Source: Allosediminivita pacifica
Lineage (GTDB): Bacteria > Pseudomonadota > Alphaproteobacteria > Rhodobacterales > Rhodobacteraceae
DNA length: 64,000 nt
Assembly (NCBI RefSeq): GCF_003054175.1
Contig: NZ_QBKN01000012.1
Location: forward strand, 1-64,000
Direction: 5' to 3'
A model generated the notes under the pieces. That model searched no databases, had not been told where the DNA came from, and worked only from the letters and a program-made list of their open reading frames with translations. Positions 1-7,255 of this stretch are shown here, piece by piece (positions within the stretch are counted from its first letter, which is position 1; the number at the start of each line of letters is the position of its first letter). A program made the translations under genes and the position numbers.

Positions 1-16
1 TGGTAATCTTTGACAT
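1..16 (-). CDS. 5' end of an unidentified gene following the Hpt gene
   Basis: On the minus strand an ATG at 16 opens a frame (M-S-K-I-T) that runs off the window edge. It is preceded by a strong GGGAGG ribosome site and lies 63 nt after the stop of the Hpt gene, in the same direction. It is probably the next gene of the same signalling operon, where a chemotaxis kinase, adaptor or receptor would be expected. Five codons cannot identify it. Confidence 0.5.
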
Positions 17-79
17 GACCGCCTCCCATTAAGGATTGTTGCGATCCCACCTTGGCACAGCGATGCCGTCGGGGGGCGG

Positions 80-433
80 TTACAGCATCAAAGCCACCTC
101 GTCGTTGACGTCGCGACCGTCGCGCTCGGCTTCGACCAGATCAGAAAGCTGATCGCCCGACCTATGGAAGAGTTTCATCAGCTTCTCGTCAACGGCAAGC
201 TCGTGCGATCGAACCTTGTCCATCACCGTTTCGAAGGTATGGGCAAAGTTCACGAGCCGGTCGAGCCCGAAGGCGCCAGCCCCGCCTTTGATCGAGTGCA
301 CCGCCCGAAAGACGGCGTTCACGACATCCATGTCCTCGGCGTTGGTCTCCATCGCCGAAAGTCCCTCGACAAGCGACTCGAGGAGCTCTTCGCATTCTTC
401 GAAGAAGGTGTCCCGAATGGAGTTCATCGACAT
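80..433 (-). CDS. Stand-alone histidine phosphotransfer (Hpt) protein, CheA P1-like
   Basis: This 117-residue protein resembles the N-terminal P1/Hpt domain of CheA. It has the phospho-histidine motif AVHSIKGGAGAFG near residue 45 and the surrounding four-helix pattern. It ends with a TAA just where the P1 helices end, so no dimerisation, ATPase or CheW-like domain follows. Its role would be to receive or pass a phosphoryl group in a relay with the CheY encoded just upstream. The ATG chosen (433) overlaps the CheY stop as TGATG, which suggests translational coupling. A second ATG lies two codons later. It could be a genuine single-domain Hpt or a truncated CheA, but the well-formed ribosome site of the next gene argues against a simple frameshift. 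Confidence 0.8.
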   Translation of the reverse strand: MSMNSIRDTFFEECEELLESLVEGLSAMETNAEDMDVVNAVFRAVHSIKGGAGAFGLDRLVNFAHTFETVMDKVRSHELAVDEKLMKLFHRSGDQLSDLVEAERDGRDVNDEVALML

Positions 434-807
434 CAGCTCACGTGCCCCGTCGGTCGCTTCAGAACGGAAATCAGCGAAGTGTCGTCGAAAGGTTTGACGA
501 TCCATCCGGTGGCGCCGGCGTCCCGTGCACGCGCCTTGAGGTCATCCGAGCTTTCGGTGGTGAGAACGATGATTGGCACCGTGGTGCGCTGCGGTCCGCT
601 GCGCAGCGTCTCGATCACGCCGTAGCCGTCCATGTTCGGCATGTTGATGTCGGTGATCACGACATCGGGTTCGACGTCGGGGAACATCTCGACCCCCTCG
701 ACACCGTCGCAGGCGGCGTGAAACTCGAATCCCGCCCCTTCGAGAGAGACGCGCAGTAGGTTCCGGATGGTCCGGGAATCGTCGATGGCCAGAATCTTGG
801 TGCTCAT
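433..807 (-). CDS. CheY-like single-domain response regulator
   Basis: A 124-residue receiver domain without output domain. The acidic pair is visible in ILAIDDSRTIRN, the phospho-acceptor Asp in VVITDINMPNMDG, the switch Thr in IIVLTTESS and the conserved Lys in WIVKPFD. This is the usual set for CheY, which binds the flagellar switch or acts as a phosphate sink. The start at 807 overlaps the stop of the STAS gene (ATGA), and its stop overlaps the Hpt start, so the three genes are translationally coupled. The Hpt protein next door is the likely phospho-donor or acceptor. Confidence 0.9.
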   Translation of the reverse strand: MSTKILAIDDSRTIRNLLRVSLEGAGFEFHAACDGVEGVEMFPDVEPDVVITDINMPNMDGYGVIETLRSGPQRTTVPIIVLTTESSDDLKARARDAGATGWIVKPFDDTSLISVLKRPTGHVS

Positions 808-1088
808 TGCACGGGCTCCTTCTCGAAATGGTCGGCGTGCAAGCCGAGGCGTTCCAGCCCGGCGCGGAAGGAGTCCGACATCTCGGTGACCTGGAAGGGG
901 ACGCCTTCGGCGACCCATTGATTTTCGGCGACGAGCATCACCTGGAGGCGATGGGCATCGATGCGGTGAACATCTCGCGCCGAGATCGTGACCTGTCCGC
1001 CCCTGGCGCCCCGCAGGAACGGGACGAGAGGATCTTCTCCCGTGCGGGCGCGCGCCGGCCCGAGAGCATGGAAATGGACATCTGACAT
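804..1088 (-). CDS. STAS-domain protein at head of chemotaxis-type operon
   Basis: A 94-residue protein with the alternating strand/helix pattern of a single STAS domain (VTISARDVHRIDAHRLQVML, then a helix and VPFQVTEMSDSFRAGLERLGL). STAS proteins act as partners in phosphorylation-controlled switching. At the place where anti-sigma antagonists carry a phosphorylatable Ser, this protein reads D-A-H-R-L, so the classical phosphosite is absent. The ATG at 1088 follows a GAGGGTGAAGGG ribosome site. It is the first gene of the STAS-CheY-Hpt operon. Roseobacter chemotaxis clusters often begin with such a gene; that is family knowledge, not proof of function here. Confidence 0.7.
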   Translation of the reverse strand: MSDVHFHALGPARARTGEDPLVPFLRGARGGQVTISARDVHRIDAHRLQVMLVAENQWVAEGVPFQVTEMSDSFRAGLERLGLHADHFEKEPVQ

Positions 1089-1179
1089 GTTTGACCCTTC
1101 ACCCTCGCAGTCTTGGCGAATTTGGCTGACAGGGAGCTCTTCTGTCTCCCGACCGGGGCCAAGGGATACGGTCGCTGCA

Positions 1180-1194
1180 TTAACAAACCGTTCT
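1180..1194. promoter_or_regulatory. Candidate CtrA-like site upstream of the STAS-CheY-Hpt operon
   Basis: TTAAC-AAACC-GTTCT matches the Rhodobacter-type CtrA pattern TTAAC-N5-GTTAA at 8 of 10 defined bases. It lies about 92 nt upstream of the STAS start, in the 230-nt gap divergent from the TRIC gene. CtrA controls motility and chemotaxis in this group. This is one imperfect match seen by eye, so support is modest. Confidence 0.35.
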
Positions 1195-1318
1195 GAGTGT
1201 CGGATTTTCCGGTTCGCAGAGCATATCGATGACTGTCGTCCCGGTTCGTATCGCATGTCTTTCGCCTTGGAGCGCGAGGAAGCGCTGCTAGGATCCTCCT
1301 GAGAAAGAAAGGACTGCC

Positions 1319-1936
1319 ATGACCGCCGCCGCGTCACTGGAAATGCTTAACGTCGTCGGGACCTTCGCTTTCGGTCTGAGCGGTGCAATGGTCGCGATTC
1401 GCCGTCGGCTGGATCTTTTCGGGATCATCGTTCTTGCGGTGGCCGCCGGGGTTGCCGGTGGCCTGTTACGGGACCTGCTCCTGCGCGAGGCGCCACCGGA
1501 GGTGCTGAGTACCCTCTGGCCCATGGCTGTGGCAGCGGCCGCAGGGCTCGGGGCCTTCTTTTTCGCGCCGTTTATCGACCGCCAGTGGCGACCGGTCATG
1601 GTGCTGGATGCCGTAGGACTCGGCGTCTTTGCCGTCGCGGGCTGCGACAAGGCGCTCGCCTTCGGACTGGACGCGCCGGGTGCGGTATTGCTTGGGGTGA
1701 TGAGCGCGGTGGGTGGTGGCATGCTGCGCGACATGATGGCCGCTGAGGTGCCGCGAGTCCTGCACGAGGAGGTCTACGCGCTGGCCGCCCTCTGTGGCTC
1801 GGCCGCGTACGCCGGCCTCAGGGCTGCCGAGATCGCGGAAGGCCTCGCCGTCGCCCTGTCGATGTTGCTGGCTTTCGCGATCAGGCTGGCCAGCGTGCGC
1901 TACGGCTGGCGCCTGCCGCGGGCGCGCGGGTCTTGA
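1319..1936 (+). CDS. TRIC / UPF0126 (YicG-type) inner-membrane channel protein
   Basis: A 205-residue, very hydrophobic protein built of two similar halves, each with a glycine-rich turn followed by RD (AGVAGGLLRDLLL near residue 45 and SAVGGGMLRDMMA near residue 130). That duplicated GG-x-L-R-D signature and about seven membrane segments mark the prokaryotic trimeric intracellular cation (TRIC)-like family. It probably conducts K+ or another small solute across the inner membrane; the bacterial role is poorly defined. The ATG follows AGAAAGGA. The gene is monocistronic, divergent from the chemotaxis-type operon, and ends at a strong hairpin. Confidence 0.85.
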   Translation: MTAAASLEMLNVVGTFAFGLSGAMVAIRRRLDLFGIIVLAVAAGVAGGLLRDLLLREAPPEVLSTLWPMAVAAAAGLGAFFFAPFIDRQWRPVMVLDAVGLGVFAVAGCDKALAFGLDAPGAVLLGVMSAVGGGMLRDMMAAEVPRVLHEEVYALAALCGSAAYAGLRAAEIAEGLAVALSMLLAFAIRLASVRYGWRLPRARGS

Positions 1937-1960
1937 GCGGGCTTCGTTCGGATCGAAAGC

Positions 1961-1980
1961 GGCCGCCCGGGAGGGCGGCC
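1961..1980. terminator. Bidirectional hairpin between convergent genes
   Basis: A perfect 8-bp stem GGCCGCCC / GGGCGGCC with a GGGA loop sits between the TRIC stop and the aminotransferase stop. There is no long T run on either side. It probably ends both transcripts. Confidence 0.6.
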
Positions 1981-1996
1981 CCTGAATTGCCAGTTG

Positions 1997-3367
1997 TCAG
2001 CCGAGTACTTCGCGGACCGATTCGCCGAGTTTTCCGGCGATTTCGTCGGCCTCGGCGCGGGTGAGGCAGAAGGGCGGGGCGAAGCCCAGGATCTCGCCCT
2101 GGGGCATGGCACGCGAGATGACGCCGCGCGAAAGGAGTGCAGCGTTGACCTGGTAGGCGATCTTGTCGCCGGGGTCGAAATAGGTGCGGCTGTCGCGGTC
2201 CGACACGAACTCAACCGCGCAGAGCAGACCCTCGCCGCGGATCTCGCCCACGTTGGGGTGATCTCCAAGCTCTGCCTGGAGCGCCGCCTTGAAGTGCGCG
2301 CCTACGTCGCCCGCATTCTGGATTAGGCTCAGATCGTCGATGAGCTTAAGGTTGGCGATGCCTGCCGCCGCACCGATCGGGTGGGCCGAGTACGTCCAGC
2401 CATGGCCGATGGCGCCGTTCTCGTCAGTGCCCTGTTCGAGCACCTTCCACATCTTGTCGCCGACAATGCTGCCCGAAAGCGGCGCATAGGCCGAGGTCAG
2501 ACCCTTGGCGATGGTGATGAGGTCGGGCTTGATGCCGTAATGGTCCGAGCCGAACATGGTGCCGAGGCGGCCGAAGCCGGTGACGACCTCGTCCGCGATC
2601 AGCAGGATGTCGTGACGGTCCAGCACCTCCTGGATCGCCTTCCAGTAGCCGGCCGGCGGCGGCACGAGGCCTCCGGTGCCAAGCGCCGGCTCGCCGATGA
2701 AGGCGGCGACGGTGTCGGGACCTTCGCGCTGGATCAGCGCCTCAAGCTCGTCCGCACAGTGCTGCACGAACTGCTCCTCGCTCATGGAGAGGTCGTCGCG
2801 GCGATAGTAGTATGGCGCCTCTGTGTGGACCACCTGGGTCAACGGGAGGTCGAACTTCTTGTGGAACAGCTCGAGACCCGTCAGCGAGCCGGTCACGAGG
2901 CCCGACCCGTGATAGCCGCGCCAGCGCGAGATGATCTTCTTCTTCTTCGGCAGGCCGCGGATGTTGTTGTAGTACCAGACCAGCTTGACGTTGGTTTCGT
3001 TCGCGTCCGAGCCGCCGAGGCCGAAGTAGACCTTGGACATGCCCTTGGGCGCGCGGTCGAGGATCATCTTGGACAGCGTGATGGAGGCCTCGGTGCCGTG
3101 GCCGACGTAGGCGTGGTAGTAGGCCAATTCCTTCGCCTGTTCGGCGATGGCCTCGGCGATCTCGGGGCGGCCGTAGCCGACGTTCACGCAGTAGAGGCCC
3201 GCGAAGCCGTCGAGCAGGCGGGTGCCGTCACGGTCCTCGATGTGACAGCCCGAGCCGCCGGTGATGATGCGGTTAGGAATCTCGCCGCGGGCGAACTGGG
3301 CGAGATGGGTCGAGGGGTGGAAGAAGTTCTCCCGGTCCCACTCGGAAAGCTTGTCGTTGGTCAGCAT
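1997..3367 (-). CDS. atf: Class III (omega-type) PLP aminotransferase, last gene of the eut-like operon
   Basis: A 456-residue class III aminotransferase. The N-terminal half carries the [15 protein letters not shown] region. The cofactor-binding acidic motif is [13 protein letters not shown] near residue 245, and the PLP lysine is in [17 protein letters not shown] near residue 275. The family moves an omega-amino group to pyruvate or 2-oxoglutarate. In Ruegeria-type ectoine clusters the final gene, atf, encodes a protein of this class that trims diaminobutyrate to aspartate semialdehyde, which the adjacent ssd product then oxidises. The order eutB-eutC-asnR-ssd-x-atf here matches, apart from missing genes. 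Alternatives are taurine- or beta-alanine:pyruvate aminotransferase; the symbol is given by context. Confidence 0.8.
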   Translation of the reverse strand: MLTNDKLSEWDRENFFHPSTHLAQFARGEIPNRIITGGSGCHIEDRDGTRLLDGFAGLYCVNVGYGRPEIAEAIAEQAKELAYYHAYVGHGTEASITLSKMILDRAPKGMSKVYFGLGGSDANETNVKLVWYYNNIRGLPKKKKIISRWRGYHGSGLVTGSLTGLELFHKKFDLPLTQVVHTEAPYYYRRDDLSMSEEQFVQHCADELEALIQREGPDTVAAFIGEPALGTGGLVPPPAGYWKAIQEVLDRHDILLIADEVVTGFGRLGTMFGSDHYGIKPDLITIAKGLTSAYAPLSGSIVGDKMWKVLEQGTDENGAIGHGWTYSAHPIGAAAGIANLKLIDDLSLIQNAGDVGAHFKAALQAELGDHPNVGEIRGEGLLCAVEFVSDRDSRTYFDPGDKIAYQVNAALLSRGVISRAMPQGEILGFAPPFCLTRAEADEIAGKLGESVREVLG

Positions 3368-3395
3368 CGGCGTGCCTTTCTTCTTGTCGGTTTTT

Positions 3396-4133
3396 TCAGC
3401 TGTTCACGGCGCGGAGGGGACGGCCAGTGTCGTCCCAGTCGGCCCATCCGGGGAAGCGGAGGGGCGTATCGTCGTCAAGGTGTGTCAGTCGTTCGGCGAA
3501 GGCATTCTTCGCCTTTTCCATGTGATCGGCGAAGGCATCGTCGTCGGCATAGGCATAGCCGTGTCCCTGAACGCCGAAGGTGGCGTGCGGGGGCAGGACC
3601 GAAAAGCCCATGTAGTGCAGCGAGAACTGCGTCGACCAGAGGATCTGGTCGAGCCCGCCGCCGCGCCCGCCGGGCACGAATGTCTCGGCCGGCGCGCCCG
3701 AGGTGACCGAGCAGATCGCCCGGCGGCCCCGGAAGTAGCCTTCGTCATAGCGCATACGGCTCGTGTAGAGGCCTCCCGACACGAAGACCCGGTCGAACCA
3801 GCCCTTCAGCATGGCGGGCATGGCATGCCACCACACGGGAAACTGGAAGACCACGAGATCGGCGCGTTCGAGCCGGTCGATTTCACGCCGTACCTCAGGG
3901 CAAAGCGTGCCCTGCTTGTAGGCGTGGCGTTGTTCGGCGAGGGGCGCAAAGGTCCCTTCCTGCGCGCGCGGGGCATAGTTCTGCGCTTTCTCGACCGGGT
4001 CGAAGCCTTCGCCGTAGAGATCGGAGATCTCCACGCTGTGGCCCGCGGCGCGCATGGCCGCTGTGCCGGTATCGACGAGCGCGCCGTTGAAGGAGGCGCG
4101 CTCGGGGTGGGCGAGGACGAAGAGGACGTTCAT
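3396..4133 (-). CDS. NAD(P)H-dependent flavodoxin-fold oxidoreductase (NQO/MdaB-like)
   Basis: A 245-residue flavodoxin-like fold protein. It starts [17 protein letters not shown], the family's FMN/FAD-binding beginning, and has the diagnostic [25 protein letters not shown] around residues 95-120. Such enzymes transfer two electrons from NAD(P)H to quinones or similar acceptors. The ATG at 4133 follows AGGAGG. It sits between ssd (19-nt gap) and atf (28-nt gap) in the same operon, a position where known eut operons have no such gene. Its role in the pathway is unknown; detoxifying a reactive intermediate is one possibility, but that is a guess. Confidence 0.85.
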   Translation of the reverse strand: MNVLFVLAHPERASFNGALVDTGTAAMRAAGHSVEISDLYGEGFDPVEKAQNYAPRAQEGTFAPLAEQRHAYKQGTLCPEVRREIDRLERADLVVFQFPVWWHAMPAMLKGWFDRVFVSGGLYTSRMRYDEGYFRGRRAICSVTSGAPAETFVPGGRGGGLDQILWSTQFSLHYMGFSVLPPHATFGVQGHGYAYADDDAFADHMEKAKNAFAERLTHLDDDTPLRFPGWADWDDTGRPLRAVNS

Positions 4134-4152
4134 TCGAGCCTCCTTTCCGGGA

Positions 4153-5628
4153 TCAGCCCCAGTCGCGGCAGACGTATTTGACGTCCATGAATTCCTGCAT
4201 GCCCATGCGGGCACCTTCGCGGCCGAGGCCCGACTGCTTGGTGCCGCCGAAGGGGATCGGCGCGCCGGTTACCTTGGTGCGGTTCACCGCCACCATGCCG
4301 AACTGGAGGGAGCGGCTGAGGCGGTAGATACGGCGCGGGTCGAGCGCGTGCACGTAGGCGACGAGACCGTATTCGGTGTCGTTCGCCCGCTTCACGATTT
4401 CCTCTTCGCTGTCGAAGGGGGTGATCGGGGCGACGGGACCGAAGGTCTCTTCCTTCAGGATGGCGGCGTCGTGGGGGACGTCGGTGAGGACCGTGGGCTC
4501 GTAGAAGAGCGGCCCGAGCTCGTGGCGCTTTCCGCCGCAGGCGAGCTTGGCGCCCTTGGAGAGCGCGTCGGAGACATGCGATTCCTGCTTGGCCACGGCC
4601 TTTTCGTTCATGAGCGGCCCGATGTCCGGGTCGTCCATGCCGCGTCCGACGCTGAGCGCCTTGGCGGCCTCGGTGAAGCGGCGGCAGAACTCGTCGTAGA
4701 CGGGGCGTTCGACGTAGATGCGGTTGGCGCCAAGGCAGTCCTGACCGGAGGTGGCGAACTTGGCCTTCATGGTCTCGACCACGGCCTTGTCGAGGTCGGC
4801 GTCGGCGAAGACGATGACCGGGGCGTGGCCGCCCAGTTCCATGACCAGCTTCTTCACGGTGTCGGCGCTCTGGCGGTAAAGCAGGCGACCGACCTCGGTG
4901 GAGCCGGTGAAGGACAGGGCGCGGACGCGGCTGTCGGCGGTCCAGAGGGCCACGACGGTCGGCGCGTCACCGGTGACGAGGTTGAAGACGCCCGCCGGGA
5001 AACCGGCGCGTTCGGCGAGTTCGGCCAGCGCGGTGGCCGAGAAGGGCGTCTCGGCCGAGGGGTGCGCGACCACGGTGCAGCCGGCGGCGAGCGCCGCGGC
5101 GGCCTTGCGGGTCAGCATGGCCGAGGGGAAGTTCCAGGGGGTCACGAGGGCGGCGACGCCCACCGGCTCCATCCAGAGCTCGACCTCGGCATCGGGGAGG
5201 TGGCTGGTGACGCCTTCGACGTCGGGGCGCTTGGCTTCTTCGGCGTAGTACTCGACGAAGCTGGCGGCATAGGCGATTTCGCCGCGCGCCTCGGAGATGG
5301 GTTTGCCCTGCTCGGCCACCATGATGCGGGCGAGGTCCTCGGCGTTCTGGACCATCAGCTCGTACCAGCGGCGCAGCAGCGCACCGCGGTCCTGCGGCAA
5401 GCTGGTGGACCAGCTGGCGTAGGCCTCTTGCGCGGCATCCACGGCCTCCGTGCTTTCGGCGGCCGAAAGCTTGGCGATCTCGCCCACGGTGCTGCCGTCG
5501 GCGGGGTTGGTGACGGTGATGGTGGCGCCATCGCTGGCGCCGACCCACTTGCCGCCGATGTAGGAGAAGCTGCGGACGAGCTTGGGGTCGTCGACGCCGA
5601 CGCCCGACTCGATGCGATCATGAAGCAT
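4153..5628 (-). CDS. ssd: NAD(P)-dependent (succinate/aspartate-)semialdehyde dehydrogenase
   Basis: A 491-residue aldehyde dehydrogenase. Visible motifs are VTPWNFPSAM (cofactor binding), LSFTGSTEVGR, the general-base Glu in KLVMELGGHAP and the catalytic Cys in SGQDCLGANR. The C-terminal FGGTKQSGLGREG is typical of the GabD branch. It oxidises a C4 semialdehyde to the acid. By context it matches Ssd/DoeC of ectoine catabolism, where the substrate is aspartate semialdehyde made by the aminotransferase. I chose the ATG at 5628, six nt after AAAGGG, over an in-frame GTG at 5643. The gene is preceded by three spaced palindromes after asnR and so may have its own promoter. Confidence 0.85.
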   Translation of the reverse strand: MLHDRIESGVGVDDPKLVRSFSYIGGKWVGASDGATITVTNPADGSTVGEIAKLSAAESTEAVDAAQEAYASWSTSLPQDRGALLRRWYELMVQNAEDLARIMVAEQGKPISEARGEIAYAASFVEYYAEEAKRPDVEGVTSHLPDAEVELWMEPVGVAALVTPWNFPSAMLTRKAAAALAAGCTVVAHPSAETPFSATALAELAERAGFPAGVFNLVTGDAPTVVALWTADSRVRALSFTGSTEVGRLLYRQSADTVKKLVMELGGHAPVIVFADADLDKAVVETMKAKFATSGQDCLGANRIYVERPVYDEFCRRFTEAAKALSVGRGMDDPDIGPLMNEKAVAKQESHVSDALSKGAKLACGGKRHELGPLFYEPTVLTDVPHDAAILKEETFGPVAPITPFDSEEEIVKRANDTEYGLVAYVHALDPRRIYRLSRSLQFGMVAVNRTKVTGAPIPFGGTKQSGLGREGARMGMQEFMDVKYVCRDWG

Positions 5629-5681
5629 GGTCTGCCCTTTCACGGCTGAATGAACTCTATGCGGCCTACCTAGAGGCTTGC

Positions 5682-5763
5682 GGGAGGAGTTTCCTGCCGA
5701 AGTTCGCGCGGAGGGCAGAGGATCTCTCTGCGCAGGACGGCCCGGGCAGAGACTTTTTCTGCC
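5682..5763. promoter_or_regulatory. Three evenly spaced palindromes between asnR and ssd (candidate Lrp-type operators)
   Basis: Three dyads lie in the 149-nt gap. The first is GGGAGGA-GTT-TCCTGCC (5682-5698, one mismatched pair). The second is GCAGAG-GATCT-CTCTGC (5715-5731, perfect). The third is GGCAGA-GACTTTT-TCTGCC (5745-5763, outer 6 bp perfect). Their centres are about 33 and 31 bp apart, near three helical turns, which suits a wrapping Lrp/AsnC octamer. The AsnR-like regulator gene is next door and is the natural candidate. Function is inferred. Confidence 0.5.
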
Positions 5764-5777
5764 AGACCGCCGAGGCG

Positions 5778-6254
5778 TCAGGGATCGGGCACCGGGGGCG
5801 CCTCGGCCTTGACCGTGCGGGTGACGATATAGCCAAAATAGCGCCCGATGCCGATGTCCGCGTCGAGCAGGGAATCCATCAGACGCTGGTAGGCATCGAC
5901 GTCGGACACGCTGAGGTGCAGGATGTAGTCCACGCCGCCGCCGAGCGCCCAGCAGCCCTGCACGCAGGGTTCGGCCTTCATGGCCTCTTCAAAGGTGCGG
6001 AAATCGGCGGCGCGGTGGCCGTCAAGGACGACCTCGACCAGCACCTCGGTCACGGGGGCGATCTTGCGGATGTCCACCTGCGCCCGGTAGCCAGTGATGA
6101 AGCCCGCGCTCTCCAGCTTCTTGAGACGTTCCCAGCAGGGGCTGGGCGAAAGGTTGACCGCCTCGGCCAGCGCGACCTTGGTCATGCGGCCGTTGCGCTG
6201 AAGCTCTCGCAGGATGGCAATGTCGTAGCTGTCGAGACGCGGAGTGGTCGCCAT
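5778..6254 (-). CDS. asnR: Lrp/AsnC-family transcriptional regulator of the eut-like operon
   Basis: A 158-residue Lrp/AsnC regulator. The helix-turn-helix is at residues 7-50 (LDSYDIAILRELQRNG, then LAEAVNLSPSPCWERLKKLE). The RAM ligand-binding domain follows, ending with IGIGRYFGYIVTRTVK, very like DoeX/AsnR regulators of ectoine genes. Those proteins sense pathway intermediates such as N-acetyl-diaminobutyrate or diaminobutyrate. The gene lies 8 nt after eutC and 149 nt before ssd, in the known order eutC...asnR-ssd-atf. It probably acts on the three palindromes downstream of its own stop. Confidence 0.82.
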   Translation of the reverse strand: MATTPRLDSYDIAILRELQRNGRMTKVALAEAVNLSPSPCWERLKKLESAGFITGYRAQVDIRKIAPVTEVLVEVVLDGHRAADFRTFEEAMKAEPCVQGCWALGGGVDYILHLSVSDVDAYQRLMDSLLDADIGIGRYFGYIVTRTVKAEAPPVPDP

Positions 6255-6262
6255 GGGCCTCG

Positions 6263-7252
6263 CTACCTCGGGAAGGGCGTGCCGGGGCCCTGTTCACGCA
6301 GGCGGGTGAGGGCGAGGCGGGCAATCGCCGTGTCCTGCACGCCGGTGCCGGTGAGATCGCAGATCGTGGTCTGCGCGTCGGCGGTGCGGCCGGTGGCCAT
6401 GCCCCTGATGATCTGGCCCAGCTCGGGGGGCGTCACATCGCGCAGGTGGCCCGCCGCGCGCGCGCCGCGAAGCTCGCCCATGATCTCGCACTGGGCGACG
6501 CGGTCGCAGGCATAGAGGTCGGCGGCGGCGATCGCGTCGGGCGCGATCTCGGTCTTGCCCTCCTGGTCCGAGCCCATGGCGGTGATGTGCAGGTTGGAGT
6601 GCAGCCAGTCGGCCTGCACGATGGGATCCCTCGATGGGGTGGTGGTGACAACCAGCTGGCTTTCGCTGACCACTTCCTCGGGGCAGGTGGCGACAAGGAC
6701 CTCGGCGCCGGTGGCCTGGGCGATGTCCTCGGCGCAGGCCTGCGCGTTCTCGTGTGTGGGCGACCAGACAAGAGCGCGGCTGTAGGGGCGTTCGAGGTGT
6801 GCGGCGATCATCTGCATCCGGCCCTGCATCCCGGACCCGATGACGCCAGCCGTCTGGACGGCAGGGGGCGCAAGGTGGCGCGCGGCCACCGCGCCCGCGG
6901 CGGCGGTGCGCACGTTGGTCAGATACCCGTTGTCGAGCAGCACCGCCTCCACCAGACCGGTCTTGGCCGAGAGGACCACCATGAGGCCGTTGAGGCTGGG
7001 CAGGCCGAGTTGAGGATTGTCGAAGAAGCCGGGGCTGACCTTGATGGCAAAGCTGTCGACGCCGGGCAGGTAGGCGGTTTTCACGTCGACCTCGCCGTTG
7101 GCGTCGGCGAAGTCCATCGACATGACCGGCGGCATGACCACGCCGGCCCCGGCGAGCGCGTCGAAGGCGGCCTCGACCACGTTCACGGCGTCATGGTCGA
7201 GCGCCACCTGCAGGCGCAGGTCGGTTTCGTTCACGATCAGGATGTCGTCCAT
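6263..7252 (-). CDS. eutC: Ornithine cyclodeaminase / mu-crystallin family protein, EutC-like
   Basis: A 329-residue member of the ornithine cyclodeaminase family. The substrate region is FAIKVSPGFFDNPQLGLPSLNG near residues 65-90. It continues with LLDNGYLTNVRTAAAGAVAARHLA and the Rossmann motif GVIGSGMQGRMQM near residue 140, for NAD(P). Family members reduce or deaminate imines; relatives include EutC of hydroxyectoine use and BhcD, the iminosuccinate reductase of the beta-hydroxyaspartate cycle. It starts 3 nt after the eutB stop and ends 8 nt before asnR. The symbol rests on the neighbours. BhcD-like chemistry, an imine from the dehydratase reduced to an amino acid, is a real alternative. 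Confidence 0.75.
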   Translation of the reverse strand: MDDILIVNETDLRLQVALDHDAVNVVEAAFDALAGAGVVMPPVMSMDFADANGEVDVKTAYLPGVDSFAIKVSPGFFDNPQLGLPSLNGLMVVLSAKTGLVEAVLLDNGYLTNVRTAAAGAVAARHLAPPAVQTAGVIGSGMQGRMQMIAAHLERPYSRALVWSPTHENAQACAEDIAQATGAEVLVATCPEEVVSESQLVVTTTPSRDPIVQADWLHSNLHITAMGSDQEGKTEIAPDAIAAADLYACDRVAQCEIMGELRGARAAGHLRDVTPPELGQIIRGMATGRTADAQTTICDLTGTGVQDTAIARLALTRLREQGPGTPFPR

Positions 7253-7255
7253 CTC

